This document shows positions 13,160 through 24,751 of a stretch of DNA of 64,000 nt, in pieces. A model generated the notes under the pieces. It did not search any database. It was not told the DNA's origin and saw nothing but the letters and a program-made list of their open reading frames with translations. A program made the position numbers and the translations under genes. The stretch lies in NCBI RefSeq assembly GCF_000204055.1, contig NW_006768781.1, positions 577,940 through 641,939 of the forward strand, read 5' to 3'. The first letter of the stretch is position 1, and every line of letters starts with the position of its first letter. The stretch is from Melampsora larici-populina 98AG31. Taxonomy: Eukaryota > Basidiomycota > Pucciniomycetes > Pucciniales > Melampsoraceae.

Positions 13160-15936
13160 TCATGCGGTGGGCGCGGCGCGTTTGGCGCGCCCAGGTAGCG
13201 CCCGCAAAGCTCATTTTGGGGGTGGGCGCGCCCAGGGTACTATCTTGTCATCGGAAGGTGTTGGAACCTGTAAAAAAGCCCATCACACATATTCCCACCT
13301 TCCTTATTCTAAAAAAAACCTCGAAGGCCGCTCATCTTCCACATCAAAGTTCAGGATCAACAAACTTCATTTCAACATGCCGATTGAAGTTCCTGTATCG
13401 GCATCATGGATCAAACCACCTAGCAAAAGCTGTACCAGATGGACTGGTTTCCAAGCTTTAGACGAACGTAATAACGGACGACGACTTGTTAAGTGCATGA
13501 GCTGCAACTTGGTGATGGACGGAAAGCCAGCCAAACTTTATCTTCATATCACCCAAGACTGCAAGTCCGTCTCGGCCTCCGACAAATCGGCATATGAGGA
13601 ACTTGAGCTAGTCCAAACTGGAAAAAACACACCCTCAACAGCCGATATGAACAATCAAAGCCGCGAGATGTCTGAAACTTCAGACACCTCTTTGATCAAG
13701 CGACCCAAGATTCAGCACGACTTCAGTCTATTCTTCAAGCATCGTAAACCAGATAAAGTCCAAGAAACTTATGAACTTTTGCTCAAAGCTTTGATTACTG
13801 GCCATGTGCCCTTTCGGTTCCTTCAAAATCCGTCTTTCCAAGCTTTTCAACAAAGTATCTCGATTACACCATACACTCCTGCCTCCCAATTCATCATGAT
13901 GGATACGGTTCTTCCTCGACTTCATGCTGCGTATTCGGTCAAAACCAAGGCTGAACTCAAGCAACAAACCAATCTCACCATCTTGCTTGATGGATGGTCT
14001 GACTGCTCACGCAACAGTGTCTATGCTCTCCTCCTCCTTCGTGGTACAAGTTTCAAAAAATTGATTGATGTATTAGATCTTGATGATGTTCGACACACCT
14101 CTGAAAACATCTTGGTGGCTTTGAAAGACGTCCTCGATGGACAAGGTGTCACCTGGGAACAAATCGGTGCCATTGTCACCGATTCTCCTAGCTCAATGAT
14201 CAAATTACGTGTGGGTTTCAAATGTCCCTTTATTTATACATTAACATTTACAACTGACAATGTTTTCTTTACAGAAAATGGTGAACACCGAGTTCAATCA
14301 TGTTATTCCATTGGCATGTTGCTTACATGTATTCAATCTCATTGCGAAAAAGGTGGTTGCACATGTGGATATGAAAGGAACGGTCGAAATCGATTGAGCA
14401 CTAGTTAACTTTTTCAGCTCGTCAAGCTTTTGGAGTCACAAGTTGTTGAAATGGCGAAAAAAAGAGGGTGTTGCTCATGGTCTTCGTACATTCTGTGAAT
14501 CTAGGTGGTATTCAATGGCTAAAGTTGCAATGTCCGTGGAAAGCCACGAAAAAGGATTTCAAAGCTGTCTTGCGATGTTAAGGGACAAATCGGTACCGAC
14601 TTCGAACATCAACAAAAACATCATCATTGCCATTGAAAATGGCGATCATTTTACCTCAAACTCAATCCTGGTTAAGCTTCTTCGACCTATTGTGAATGCT
14701 ATCGGCCAATTAGAAAAAGCAAACACCTCAGTTGGAGATATTTGGAAGGAGATCGGTACTGTCTATCAGCAACTTCTAGCGATTGATCTTTCCAGCTATC
14801 CACAATTCGAACCCTTCAAAGCTCACTGCTTGCAAGTCTTACACGAGCATGCCAAACTCTTCAACAAACCAATATATATAGTTGGATTCTTCTTAAACCC
14901 TATGTTTCGTCAAGTTGCTGTTTCAAAGGCCTTTACAATTGATGATATAATCAAGATGATCATATCTTTAGCAAAATCCTGGAACTACAAGAAGGCTGAT
15001 GCCTTAAGCCTTTGTGAGCAAGTGTTACACTACTTCAGCGGTGTTGGAATATTTCGTGTTTCAACAAAACGTAAGTGTATCTATTTTTCTTTGTAATATT
15101 TCTATTAACTGATTTGTTTGACACTACAGTTAACCACCCAATCGACTTCTGGCTTGCTCTTCCAACAACTCCACAAACCTTTCAACTCAAAACCTTTGCG
15201 ATCCGAGTGAACAAGCTTGTTGCCCATGCTCTAGGCGTTGAAAGCATATTCTCGATGATGGGTGCCACCAAAACTAAAAATCGCCATTCCATGAAGATAT
15301 CTACTTTAAAGATGATCTCACAAATTGAGCTCAGTGTGAAGGATGAGCACGCCGCTGCTAAAGTCTATCAAAAAGATGTTGAGAAAAGCAAGAACAACGA
15401 TGACGACACTCACGATGGAGCGATCTTCACGGGAATTGATGATTTACAAGAATTTGAGCAAGGAGTCTTTGCCCTTCATGCTTTGGCTGAAGAGGAAGAC
15501 AATGAAACTCGTGACCACTGGGGATTCATTGATACCCTTTTTGATTTCACTAACTTCACTCGCAATCCAACCATAGACTCGATTAATAAAGATACCTCTA
15601 ACACTCAAGGAGAGAGCGATAACGAGTCATGGGACATGGATGATATATGTATTTGACTACTCCAATAGTCTTTATATTTTGTTATATTTCATTTTATTTG
15701 TCTCGCGCCTCAGCCAAACTGCTAGTTACTTTTTTTTGTCTTATTAGGGTGTTTTCCTACTTGTCTGACAACTTTTGCGACCCCAGCCAAACCCCTGATA
15801 GTTGTTTTTTGGTTCAATACATGTTTTTTTCTCGCTCCTCTGGCGCCTTTCGCGCCCCCAGCCAAACCGGGCGCGCCCAGCCTGTACAGGCGCGCCTCGG
15901 GCGCTCCCTTTTTGAAAAGTCGCGCCCACCGCGTGA
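13160..15936 (+). mobile_element. hAT-1: hAT DNA transposon with TIRs and 8-bp TSD
   Basis: The left terminus reads TCATGCGGTGGGCGCGG at 13160, and the right terminus, read inward on the minus strand from 15936, is TCACGCGGTGGGCGCGA. The 17-bp ends differ at 2-3 positions. The element is flanked by a perfect 8-bp direct repeat GCCCTGGG (13152-13159 and 15937-15944), the TSD length expected for hAT elements. Both ends carry a further GC-rich zone with GGCGCGCC words in both orientations. It encodes one hAT transposase gene on the plus strand. The same terminus type (TCACGTGGTGGGCGTGG) bounds hAT-2, so the two belong to related families. Confidence 0.9.
13377..15656 (+). pseudogene. hAT transposase (hAT-1), one premature stop
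   Basis: The transposase starts at ATG 13377 (MPIEVPVSASWIKPPS). A BED-like zinc finger is visible as CMSCNLVMDGKPAKL-x-LH-x4-DC. A catalytic-core segment follows with TNLTILLDGWSDCSRNSVYA, and later HGLRTFCESRWYSMAKVA. The C-terminal hAT dimerisation region is HPIDFWLALPTTP then LVAHALGVESIFSMMGATKT, followed by an acidic tail. Two introns are supported by comparison with hAT-2: one ends at TTTACAG near 14275, and one runs GTAAGTG to ACTACAG at about 15071-15129. The frame is open apart from a single TGA at 14395-14397, where hAT-2 has a Lys codon. This copy is therefore almost intact but probably not active as it stands. Confidence 0.85.
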
Positions 15937-16167
15937 GCCCTGGGAGGACCCTGGAGGGCTCTTTCCTACAGGCTGCACTACACACACTTCCCCACAGTTT
16001 GCATTTATGAAAACTTGACCAAATCCCTTGCTCCTTGCTCACCAATTCCTAGCCAGGAGCAAAGTACTTTGTTAACTGTGAAATTCACACCCACACAATT
16101 GTGAAGAGTTTTCAATGTTGTGAATCTACCTAACCTAACTAAGTCCCTCTCGGGGAGCGTAAGCGCA

Positions 16168-16456
16168 CACCACGAAGACGCTTTTGAGCGGAAGGACGTC
16201 GGGATTGTCCGAGATCATATGCTTCCGTCGGCACCCCCGTTTGGGCTGTCCTCTGGATGTCAGTGCATGCGGACGTCCGCAGCACACACTCAGGATGCCA
16301 GGCTGGGCCTACATTTAAATAAGAACACCCTTGGAAGCCCGTGGGATGTCCCGAATTTTGATTCCGACCCGGGCTCCTTGGATCAGTTTTGTCAGGATAT
16401 CCCTTCCCCTGCAAAAAATCCTGACGTCCCTAGGACATCGGCATGTCCTTGTGGTG
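16168..16456. mobile_element. Candidate MITE related to the 49266-50654 element
   Basis: The left end CACCACGAAGACGC and the right end (read inward from 16456) CACCACAAGGACATGC form short imperfect inverted repeats. They closely resemble the termini of the TA-flanked element at 49266-50654 (CACCACAAAGACACTT / CACCACAAGGACACTT). TA follows the right end, but CA precedes the left end, so the TSD is degenerate or the left boundary is wrong. Confidence 0.4.
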
Positions 16457-16870
16457 TATCAGTCTTCACGGGAGACAATAGACGACCGGGAGACAACCAA
16501 GAGACTAAGTACCAAAGACGCCACTACCCGCAGACACAAGCACCAAAAGAGATGCATCTCAAGAATGTAAGATGCATCCCAGGGATGCAAAGTCTGATAG
16601 TCACTTTTTTGGAAACTTTCACTTCTTCATTGAAAATCTTTTCCCTCTTTATCTTAGAAGATAGCTACATAAGTTAAATTCTTAGATGGACTACCCAATA
16701 CTACTCGCGAGGCATCAATAATAAGGACCAGGCGCGGAAGTGAGGTCGTCGTCGTGAAAGGAGTATCGTTAGTAGGCTCGTTTTAACCGGGTTTTCAAGC
16801 AATCTTTTCAAAAGTGTCTTATAAAGCACTTTCAAACATTGTTCAAGCAAGATAAACGACTTTTTATCGT

Positions 16871-16899
16871 CGAGCCTCACATGGTTTCAGTGAGGCTCG
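16871..16899. repeat. Perfect 10-bp-stem hairpin
   Basis: CGAGCCTCAC at 16871-16880 pairs exactly with GTGAGGCTCG at 16890-16899 across a 9-base loop. It lies in non-coding sequence. The function is unknown; it may be the tip of a decayed inverted-repeat element. Confidence 0.5.
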
Positions 16900-17297
16900 T
16901 GATCAAACATACTTCTGTTACAAGGAACTGATGTAAATCAGTCCTCTAATTCAATTGCTCTTCGCTCCATTGCAATGCATTCGTGAGCTCCAATTTTAGG
17001 ACCTCACAAATGTGTTGCTATTTGATCTTTTTCGACTCTGAGAATATGGTTTTGGCACATTTGATAGTGATGCAACCTGTGCATCTTTCACTCGAGGATG
17101 ATTTGCACAGGCTTTTTAAGCTCAAATGAGAAAGAAGCTCTATGGGTTTTGGAAGTACATCCATCACCGGACAGAACATGGTCGGACTTGAGGAGGTTTT
17201 GGAACGTTCCTTAGACACATAAGAAACTTTAGTTCCAAGGCTCAATTCGTTAATTGAAATGTAGATTAGATACTGTATACGTCCATATACGTCCACC

Positions 17298-18609
17298 ATG
17301 ATTACACTTTCCGACACTCTTCCTAAAGCAGCTACAACAACATCTCACGTACTTGTCCACCAAGTAAGAACTGCATACCACCACGCTCCAACCAATAGAC
17401 TATTCAGTTTCACGACTCATCCGTACACTCAAACCACCTACCACAAGGACTAATGCACATATCCAATATCACCCAACAGTTAAAGGAATTCCCATCAGTA
17501 CTAGCCACTGTGGACGCCGACGCCCTGTTCCGCTTCGTCACAGTGGCCAGTCATTTTGTAAAAATCAATCAACACTCTATTCAAATCGACAAGTACAAAG
17601 CGCCGTACAAATATCTCAATTCCGCTCTCCCTGCACCTGCAGTACCTGGCATGTGGGAGGTCCTATGGCACGTCCTGTACTCAACGTTATCCTCATCGTA
17701 TGTGGAACCTGCCGCACTTGTCAGAGATAAAGGACTCATACACGAGGCCGGAGCTCTTCAAATTCCCGAACGAATCTTCTGGCCACCTTACCAAGACAAA
17801 TGTCCCAATGCCTCATGCAGGGAGACTGGAATGGGGAAGCAAAAGCTGGAAAAAAGGCCAGCCATATGCGGATATCTTTACGACCTAGATGGTGTCCATT
17901 CGATTCGACGCCATACAACATATTGTCGACGTAAGCTCACATCATACCTTATCTCCCTACTCCAACGGTAAAACTAACCAAATGCTCACCATGTAGATTG
18001 CAAGACCAGTTATAGGGCCTCATACTTCTCAACAAAGAATGGACCACGCACGTACTACTTGGACACAGCGAGAAAAGATCCTGACTGTGTCCAAGTTAAC
18101 ATGCATTATTTCATGTCCATACGACTGCTGGAGTATTTCAATTACAGCCAATCACTAGCCCAGTACGTCTCCACACGAATATAATCAACAGCGGCGAACA
18201 AATATAAGATTATTAACATTTGTTGCATTGATACCAGCGTTTCCATTTACAATTTGGTAACTATCTACAACAGCTCCCACAAGTTGTGCGAAGAGGCTTC
18301 AAATCATTTCCCTGGGGAGACTTTCACACCAATACTATCCGACCACTGTTGCACTACGGCGCTGGATGTGCATCAACTCCTACACCAATTCAACCTCCGC
18401 AAACGCATGATGAGTGTCTCCAACTCTGGTGGTTCTTGCCACCGCTTCCGCGAACCAAAAATGACTGTACTCATGTGGACGGAACTTGAAGGAAGTCCTT
18501 ACATCAATCATATGTGTTCCAAATGTACTGAAATACTAGAAGACCCAAATGTCGAGGGCATGGTCGGACTCGCGGAAGTTTTGGAACGTTCCTTAAAAAG
18601 AGTTCCTTA
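17298..18609 (+). pseudogene. KDZ-associated CxC5-type cysteine-cluster protein, copy 1 (3'-truncated)
   Basis: Starts at ATG 17298 (MITLSDTLPKAATTTSHVLV) and splices through GTAAGA...TATTCAG into the exon containing MHISNITQQLKEFPS. The cysteine cluster CPNASC-x(~18)-CGYLYDLDG, then YCxxCKTSYRASYF after the next intron, matches what I know as the CxC5 'like cysteine cluster associated with KDZ transposases'. It continues through LLEYFNYSQSLA and HCCTTALDVHQLLHQF. At about 18555 the sequence departs from copy 2 (47683-51694, minus strand): instead of the downstream CxC6 exons it runs into an unrelated tail ending ERSLKRVP. So this copy has lost its C-terminal half. In the main shared exon the two copies differ at about 6 of 172 residues. 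No KDZ catalytic domain is present nearby. Confidence 0.7.
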
Positions 18610-19134
18610 ATATTGCTTAGGAACATTCCTAAATAAGTGTCACACACATGTGATAGACGATGTGACAGAAATTAGCCGAACACGGTTGACGCAGTGTGAC
18701 AGCCACTTTCCCAATCAAATGACCTTCCCAAAGCATACTATGCTTCCAGCGCACCGTCTACATACCATTAATATCAAATCGTTCCAGCCATACCCTCTCC
18801 ACAGGCATTCCCGCCATTCGCGCTTTCATTGTTTTACACTCATCTATTTTCCAAGAAGGACAGAACATCTATCAAGCACGTGCAACACACAACTTAGGAC
18901 CCAATGATAACCCTGTAGGAAATGTATTGCTCACGAGTTTTGATAACATTTCATTAAAACAGAAGCCTCGAATCATAATTCATTGACGGGCAGCGTGAAG
19001 GAGCGGTGACCCAACCATCATATGATAATTTATATGACCCCATACGATTGCTTTCCATGTCATTGCCTTTCACCACCACACGTTTATTGTATATTTGATA
19101 TTCAGCCTTGCTCTCACTCTGGAAGTACAACTCC
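18610..19134. other. Spacer, no supported gene
   Basis: AT-rich sequence after the truncated KDZ-associated copy. Several short frames exist without recognisable features. It begins with a cluster of GGAAC/GTTCC words (about 18588-18630), part of the repeat noted at 18559-18595. Confidence 0.4.
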
Positions 19135-21485
19135 ATGCCCAACCCTCAATTACACTATACCAAACTTATTTACGAACGTCGCATCAATCCACAACGGCCG
19201 TTGAAAGTAGAACTCACCCAACCAACCGGGTTTCATTGCACAGGACCCTGCTGTAGACATTGTCCCACCCACTCGTCACAGTACTACAACCCACGTCACC
19301 AACCTAACAAGCCATTAATAGGATTCAGGGTTAGTCACGTTTTGCAATGTTCAATGTGCAGTATGACGCTTGATATTTAACAAATTAATTTGTTCACACA
19401 GTGCCCGCTCGACAAAGCACAAGGTGCTTTCCGGACATATAGTCGGATCGAGTACCTTCAGGATATTTGCACACTGAACGACTTACAACCCCAGTTGTGT
19501 AACTCATCCAAAGGCACAGTTCAGTCAAGTCCTCTATTGGTTATCACCAAGCAACACGGAAACCACCTTATCAATAATATGGAAGACCCGAAACGCACGC
19601 GCTTACCTTGCGCCGGCATCCATGACGTACGTCCCCACGTAGGCAAAGGCAAGCCCGGCAATCGCAAATGCACATGGCAAGTGTGTCCTGACGTACGAGG
19701 CAACATCTCTTTTTTCCACGTAAAAGAATATAACTTTATACTGACTATCTTCAATTCCAGTGCTGCCGTCCTCAGCGTGCGGCCACTGGAACTCAATGTT
19801 ACACTCATGAATCAGCCGAGCGTGCAAAGGCCAGTGTGGTACCAAATACTCAACCATTCCTTGACAGCGTAATCGAATCTGCCGCCAGTACTAGCACCCA
19901 AGCCGCTATCGATGCCCAGATCTTGCCAGAAATCGAAGTAGATCAATCTCAGCTCTTAGGGCCACCCCCTCCACTTCACCCTTTGGCGCTGACACCTGCA
20001 ACTATGTGCATTTACCACCTTAACCGATCCAAGAAAGAAGAAGCCAAGCGAGCCAAAGAAGCCGCTGAGGCGAGTTGTGACAAAAACATCTCGATTTAGC
20101 TATGGCTCAAAGTAAGCGCAACTTAACTATACCAAATGTTAACACTGCCTAATGTTACATTGTTTCATCCACATGACAGGCGGACAGCGACCCCATTTCT
20201 TTCTTGTTTCCTTCGAAATCAATGAAGCAGTATTCATTATCGGAATGCGAACCTCTGATGATCTTTATAAAGGCTACTGAACCACATTGGAATCAGTTAC
20301 TGCGTATATATGATGTGAAAGCGGACAGATGGGTAATAATTTCACTAACTGGCACTATTTGCAGTATTCTCGATTATGACTAACAAAACAATACTATTTT
20401 GTATAGAACATAACCTTAGTAGGTACATCAATTCCCATGTTGACACCAATTTGTGAGGCTCTGGTATGCATGACTACCGTCAAAGAGCCCAAGATGTGCC
20501 GAGGCCTGGCCGATTTACAGGAGAGACTCATTCCAGTTAAACACACTTCAATCAGAAGTACGCTGGACTCGTTGAGAGCCACACCACCTTCCCAGCGACG
20601 GTCTGCAAGTCCTTCAGACCGCTCAAGCTCAGTATCATCCGGCTCTTCCGAAAGCACCAATCAACAAAGGCAAAGGCAAAGAACGCCTCTCGCCACACTC
20701 TAGATCTCCTTACCAATCGCCTCAACCAACTCCTAGTTCCAACCCAATCGCCCGCGATGAGGCAACCCAGGCAACAGCCATGACAACTAACCAATCACGT
20801 CAACCTCCTTCGAACTCAATGATAGAGGTTGCGCTGGTCACCGAACGCACCGGTCCTATATTTTCACATAACATATTCAATGATCCGGACAGCACTCCTC
20901 CCCTCCCCCATGAGGACAATATGTTCTTTTCGAGCCCACCCCCAATCATAGACCTAACTGGCCAGCTGGATACTTCGGCTCAAGATAGCAATGTGACACC
21001 TCACGGAGAACCTGTACCTAGCTCTTCTTGCGATGGGCCCCCAATGTCACCACCGCGTGACACGGACTCGTCAACCCTCCTTGCCAAGAAGAAAAAGAAA
21101 TCTAAGCCAAAAAGGAGGACGAAACAATCTGGACTGGTTAGTTTCAAATGCTTGTTCGATCTTTGATAGCTATATCAGATTTACATATTTATGTTAATCT
21201 AATTAAATTATGTAGTGGCCACGCCCAGACACGTCAATGAAGCTTATGCTTGAGTGGCACGCCAAACATATCTCGACCAAGGGCAAGGAGCAAGTATGGA
21301 AAACCTTTTTTGAGGATGAATATGAATGGGATCACACCGCAATGTTTCGCTACATCCAATGGATTAACGCAGTAAGTCAGGAGCGATGGGAGGAATGGTC
21401 TAAGCAGTGTAAACGAGACCAGGCAGAGGAAACATTTGCAAATGCCAAGTTGGCTTTTAGTGAAGAATTATCACGCATAGGGTAG
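19135..21485 (+). pseudogene. Uncharacterised Cys-rich dispersed-family gene, degenerate
   Basis: I do not recognise a named family. Spliced plus-strand exons can be followed: about 19135-19331 (CTGPCCRHCPTHSSQYYNPR), 19402-19680 (TYSRIEYLQDIC ... GNRKCTWQ), 19761-about 20115 (joining to give KCTWQCCRPQRAATGTQCYTH), about 20180-20333, about 20406-21136 (Ser/Pro-rich with a basic KKKKKSKPKRRTKQ stretch) and about 21215-21485 (WPRPDTSMKLMLEWHAKH ... YIQWINAVSQERWEEW). The C-x3-CC ... C-x-H spacing suggests a metal-binding module. There is an in-frame TAG at 20097-20099, and the frame must shift by one near 20650, so the copy looks dead. Start and first exon are uncertain. The family style (Cys cluster, low-complexity middle, conserved WP... 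C-terminus) resembles repetitive genes of rust genomes. Confidence 0.45.
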
Positions 21486-22126
21486 AAGGCACTGGTGTTA
21501 CCCTTTCAAATTTCTTAAGTGTTACGCAAAATTCTTGTTGTTTAAAGTGTTATATAATATTTAATATTGTATTCATTATATATTTCTAGTATATATTGCC
21601 CAAATCCGTAATAATTGTGAATGCTCTAATTCATCATCTCTGAATTTGACATTATTTACTTAACCATTTCAACACTCTCATTAATGCAATTTGATAATAT
21701 ATTTGGTTTTTGATGTTTCATGACTACTTCCTTCATCAATAAAGTGATAATAATCAAGTTCAATAGACTTGTATCGGCACACTGGGTCGCAACGAATCCA
21801 TACACTTTTACGATCAAAAAATATGTAAGGTGATATAACCAATGGTCATCAATCATTTGATCGCCAAACTTTGGCTTCATCAATTGTCCTCGTACTCACG
21901 GATGAGACCTCGATTTGGTGAGGCCTAGGGTTTAATGACCATATGGCATTACGTTGAACATTGATTAGGAAGTAGGATCAGATCCCGTTTGATCACTTCG
22001 GCAAATTCATTTTCATCTCATATTACAAGATTGAATAAAATTACTCAATATATATTTATAAATTTATTACTTACTCTCCTCAAAAATTGGCTAACATTCT
22101 TTTTATCTAGCATCCAACCATTGCCA
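21486..22126. other. AT-rich spacer
   Basis: Very AT-rich, no supported gene. A small inverted motif GATGAGACCTCG / GTGAGGCCTAGG lies near 21900. Confidence 0.5.
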
Positions 22127-23373
22127 ATGTCTCCTCGTATGATCATTGATTTAACTAAACCAGATGCAGCCGAGCAAACAGACGGCCAATCCAATGTTTT
22201 GACATCGACTTCATCCTCAACATGTATTGATAATCCCCCTCAACATGCGAAGGAGACAGCACAGCCTCATAAATTGCTGAGTGAACCAGGTATTGTGACA
22301 TTATCACACGGCCCTGAATATTGTGTGATACACGCAGCCACTGACTCACCTTTGTTATATTTGAATATATCAAAGCACGACCTGAACCTACGCCATACTA
22401 CAAAATGATAGAAAATCTAGGCCGTAAAGAGGAGGGATGCGTCTACCGTTTAAAGGCAGGCCGCGTTAGAAAATTGTATTACAAAGTCTATTACGACCAA
22501 GATGAAGATGTTGAATATTATGATGACCACATCACATACAAGACTTTTGAATTAGTGAAGACGCAAGCTAAAAAGGATGGATGGACTGTCCGTAGGATAT
22601 ATGTAGGTTATCAGGAGGTCCGTGGTTTTCTTCGCGGCCATTATTTCCTCAAGTTCCACGAATCGTGGAATGCTATGGAATCACAAGCATTCCATGATTT
22701 TTCGCGCGTGCCGAAAGCAATCGTCACGCGGCTATGGCATTGAAATATTTTCAATACCACTTGTTCCATAAACGAAGGAACGATTGTGGAATGCTGATCA
22801 CCAAGTACCAACAATGGTACTCGGATTCTTGCGGGATGTCGGTGAGGCCATCTGTTTGATCGGCCTCAAACTATACTCAATGACTGATTATGATGATTGC
22901 AGATTCAGCCGTGTTACGTCCTGCAAGGGGCAGGATCAACATACGAGGCCGAACCTAGGTGGAAGATTTTAGACGGAGCGACTGATCGTAGTCATACGTT
23001 GTCTCTGGAAATAACTTCAACAGCAAGCCTGATGAACCAAATACTTGGACACGACTCATACACGCATTCATTCACTATACATACGACCTTAGTGGCAACC
23101 AAACGTTAATATCACATCTGGATTGTGACGAACACGGTAAAATTAGCAACTCGATTTGCTATGACCAAAAGTAAGTTAGCAATCTCAGCTCAAATGGCCT
23201 GCGTATGAGACGTCACTGATGCTATATGTCTTACCAGTTGCCCTCCATACCACAGCCGCGACAAACCGGAAATGAAAGTTTCAGTTGAGCGCGCTTTCAA
23301 GTTGTTTCGAGAGCAACACGTGTGCAATGATATATGCGGTGTTATTGGCAACGTCAAGATGGGACCTATGTAG
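22127..23373 (+). CDS. Uncharacterised dispersed-family protein ('AFIHY...DCDE' family), copy A
   Basis: No known domain is recognised. Start MSPRMIIDLTKPDAAEQTDG at 22127; a low-complexity exon ends at a GTATTG donor near 22290. A second exon (about 22370-22741) gives a charged segment RPEPTPYYKMIENLGRKEEG ... VYRLKAGRVRKLYYKVYYDQ. The most informative exons are 3': from about 22992 SYVVSGNNFNSKPDEPNTWT then RLIHAFIHYTYDLSG, and HLDCDEHGKISNSICYDQ up to a GTAAGT donor at 23171. The last exon carries CPPYHSRDKPEMKVSVERAF and ends at TAG 23371-23373. The 3' part aligns with 41.6-42.08 kb (WKHYIYAFIHYVYQKSGG ... IDCDESGSISSVMCFNKL), including the intron position after the Cys-x-x-x motif. The middle exon structure is unclear and may be disrupted around 22740-22990. 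Confidence 0.45.
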
Positions 23374-24271
23374 TATGGCCAAACTCGCACAAGTTTGTAT
23401 TTATATTAGCTTATTTTCTTCTTGTTCACGGTGACTCTTTGTTTCCAATGTCTATCCTATCATATTTAGTATGTAGCGTTTAAATTTTGTCTCATCCCAT
23501 TTGTTGGTGGAATCCAATCCTACGTATTTGTTTAGTGGTATATAAGTCTTGTTTGATTTGAAGTTTGTCAATGTTCATATATATACACAGGGGCCAAAAT
23601 AGATACTCACATACATGTGAGCGTTGTAGACTTTTTGGAATTCTCCAAAAAAGATTCATTTTCTTTCAGATTGATTCAATTCACAATCTTGTTTGTGTTC
23701 AGGTGATCATCCTGTGGTTATCATATTTTACTTGACATTTATTGAGAAGGCTCATTTCCATCTTGGATGAGCAATAACTGATTCCCGATGAGTACTCAGG
23801 ATCAGCTCATGAGGCACTGAATACTCAGCAATTTGTTCAAAATGAAGATGAGCACATGAACTATACCTTCCTGAGGCTTCATTTTTCAGTGAAGAAGCCT
23901 GCCCAGAGGCGTCCCATTTGAGCTGCTCAGCAAATACTCAGTAGCATCCCCTGACTGGATCACTGATGGGCCGGACTTTTCTCAGACTTCCTTGCTAAGG
24001 AATGAAGCCTGATAAAAGTGTCATCCCATCTGCTCATTGCTCAGCTAATCCTCAGTGATATCCCCGGATAAAGTTTTTCACACTGAGGGGCTGAGATCAA
24101 CTGAGCAGCCCCTCAGCCAATACTCAGTGACATCCTTTGGATCCTTCTGATCCGGCCAGGAATGCCCCTGAGGACTAGCTGAGCAGGCCCTCATCCAATG
24201 AGCAGTGAAATCCTCCGGATCCTCCTGATCTCAGGGATGCCCCTGAGGAATAACTGAGCAGCCCCTCATCC

Positions 24272-24637
24272 TGTTGATACAACACTTGTATCTCGAATCG
24301 TACTCGACACTTAGTGGCCATAAGTATTCAGACCATCATGCTGAGCTTCACTCTGAAGACTCTAAGCATGTTCTCATTTCCTTTCTACGAACACTTCTTG
24401 TATTCTTACTCATCCAATGTTCAGACCGTTCCATTTGTATATAATCCAAATGATTGTTGTTTTTCCTTCTCTCTCATTTTTTTGGCATAAATAATATTCA
24501 TTACATTTCTATTAAAAACGCTTCCACTCCGAGAACACTGTCGACAGCTTCTCGAAGATCTCGTTTGTGACATTCGACTAACAGTCCTGAAGCCCGCATG
24601 CGGAGCTTCCACGACCTGCACGTAGCCTGTCTCATTA
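24272..24637 (+). repeat. Copia 5' LTR
   Basis: Starts TGTTGATACAACACTTG and ends CTGTCTCATTA. Carries ACCGTTCCATTTGTATATAAT, a plausible TATA region, near 24425-24448. Confidence 0.93.
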
Positions 24638-24662
24638 GGTTATGAGCCCAGCGCTCTAGACG
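24638..24662 (+). other. Copia primer-binding site, complementary to the 5' half of a tRNA-Met
   Basis: Directly after the LTR the sequence reads GGTTATGAGCCCAGCGCTCTA. Its reverse complement has the layout of the 3' side of a D arm plus the 5' side of the anticodon arm of a Met tRNA, with the loop CTCATAA (anticodon CAT). It is not complementary to a tRNA 3' CCA end. This is the half-tRNA priming arrangement known from Drosophila copia. Confidence 0.75.
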
Positions 24663-24751
24663 CGTACTATATATTTACATAATACAAACCCTTTGTCCAT
24701 CAAAGGTACTATCAATTAATTCTATCTCTCTAAAATTGTTTTTCTTCCTCA

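Larger units (their letters stand above)
15937..17297. other. Spacer with a candidate MITE and a hairpin
   Basis: Stretch between hAT-1 and the KDZ-associated gene. It holds the candidate small inverted-repeat element at 16168-16456 and the hairpin at 16871-16899. The last 120 bases are shared with 51695-51815 on the other strand. No gene is supported. Confidence 0.5.

Noticed and set aside
24421..24621. Minus-strand 66-codon frame, identical at 29986-30186
   Set aside because: Both copies lie in the Copia LTRs; identity comes from the LTR duplication, not from a gene.
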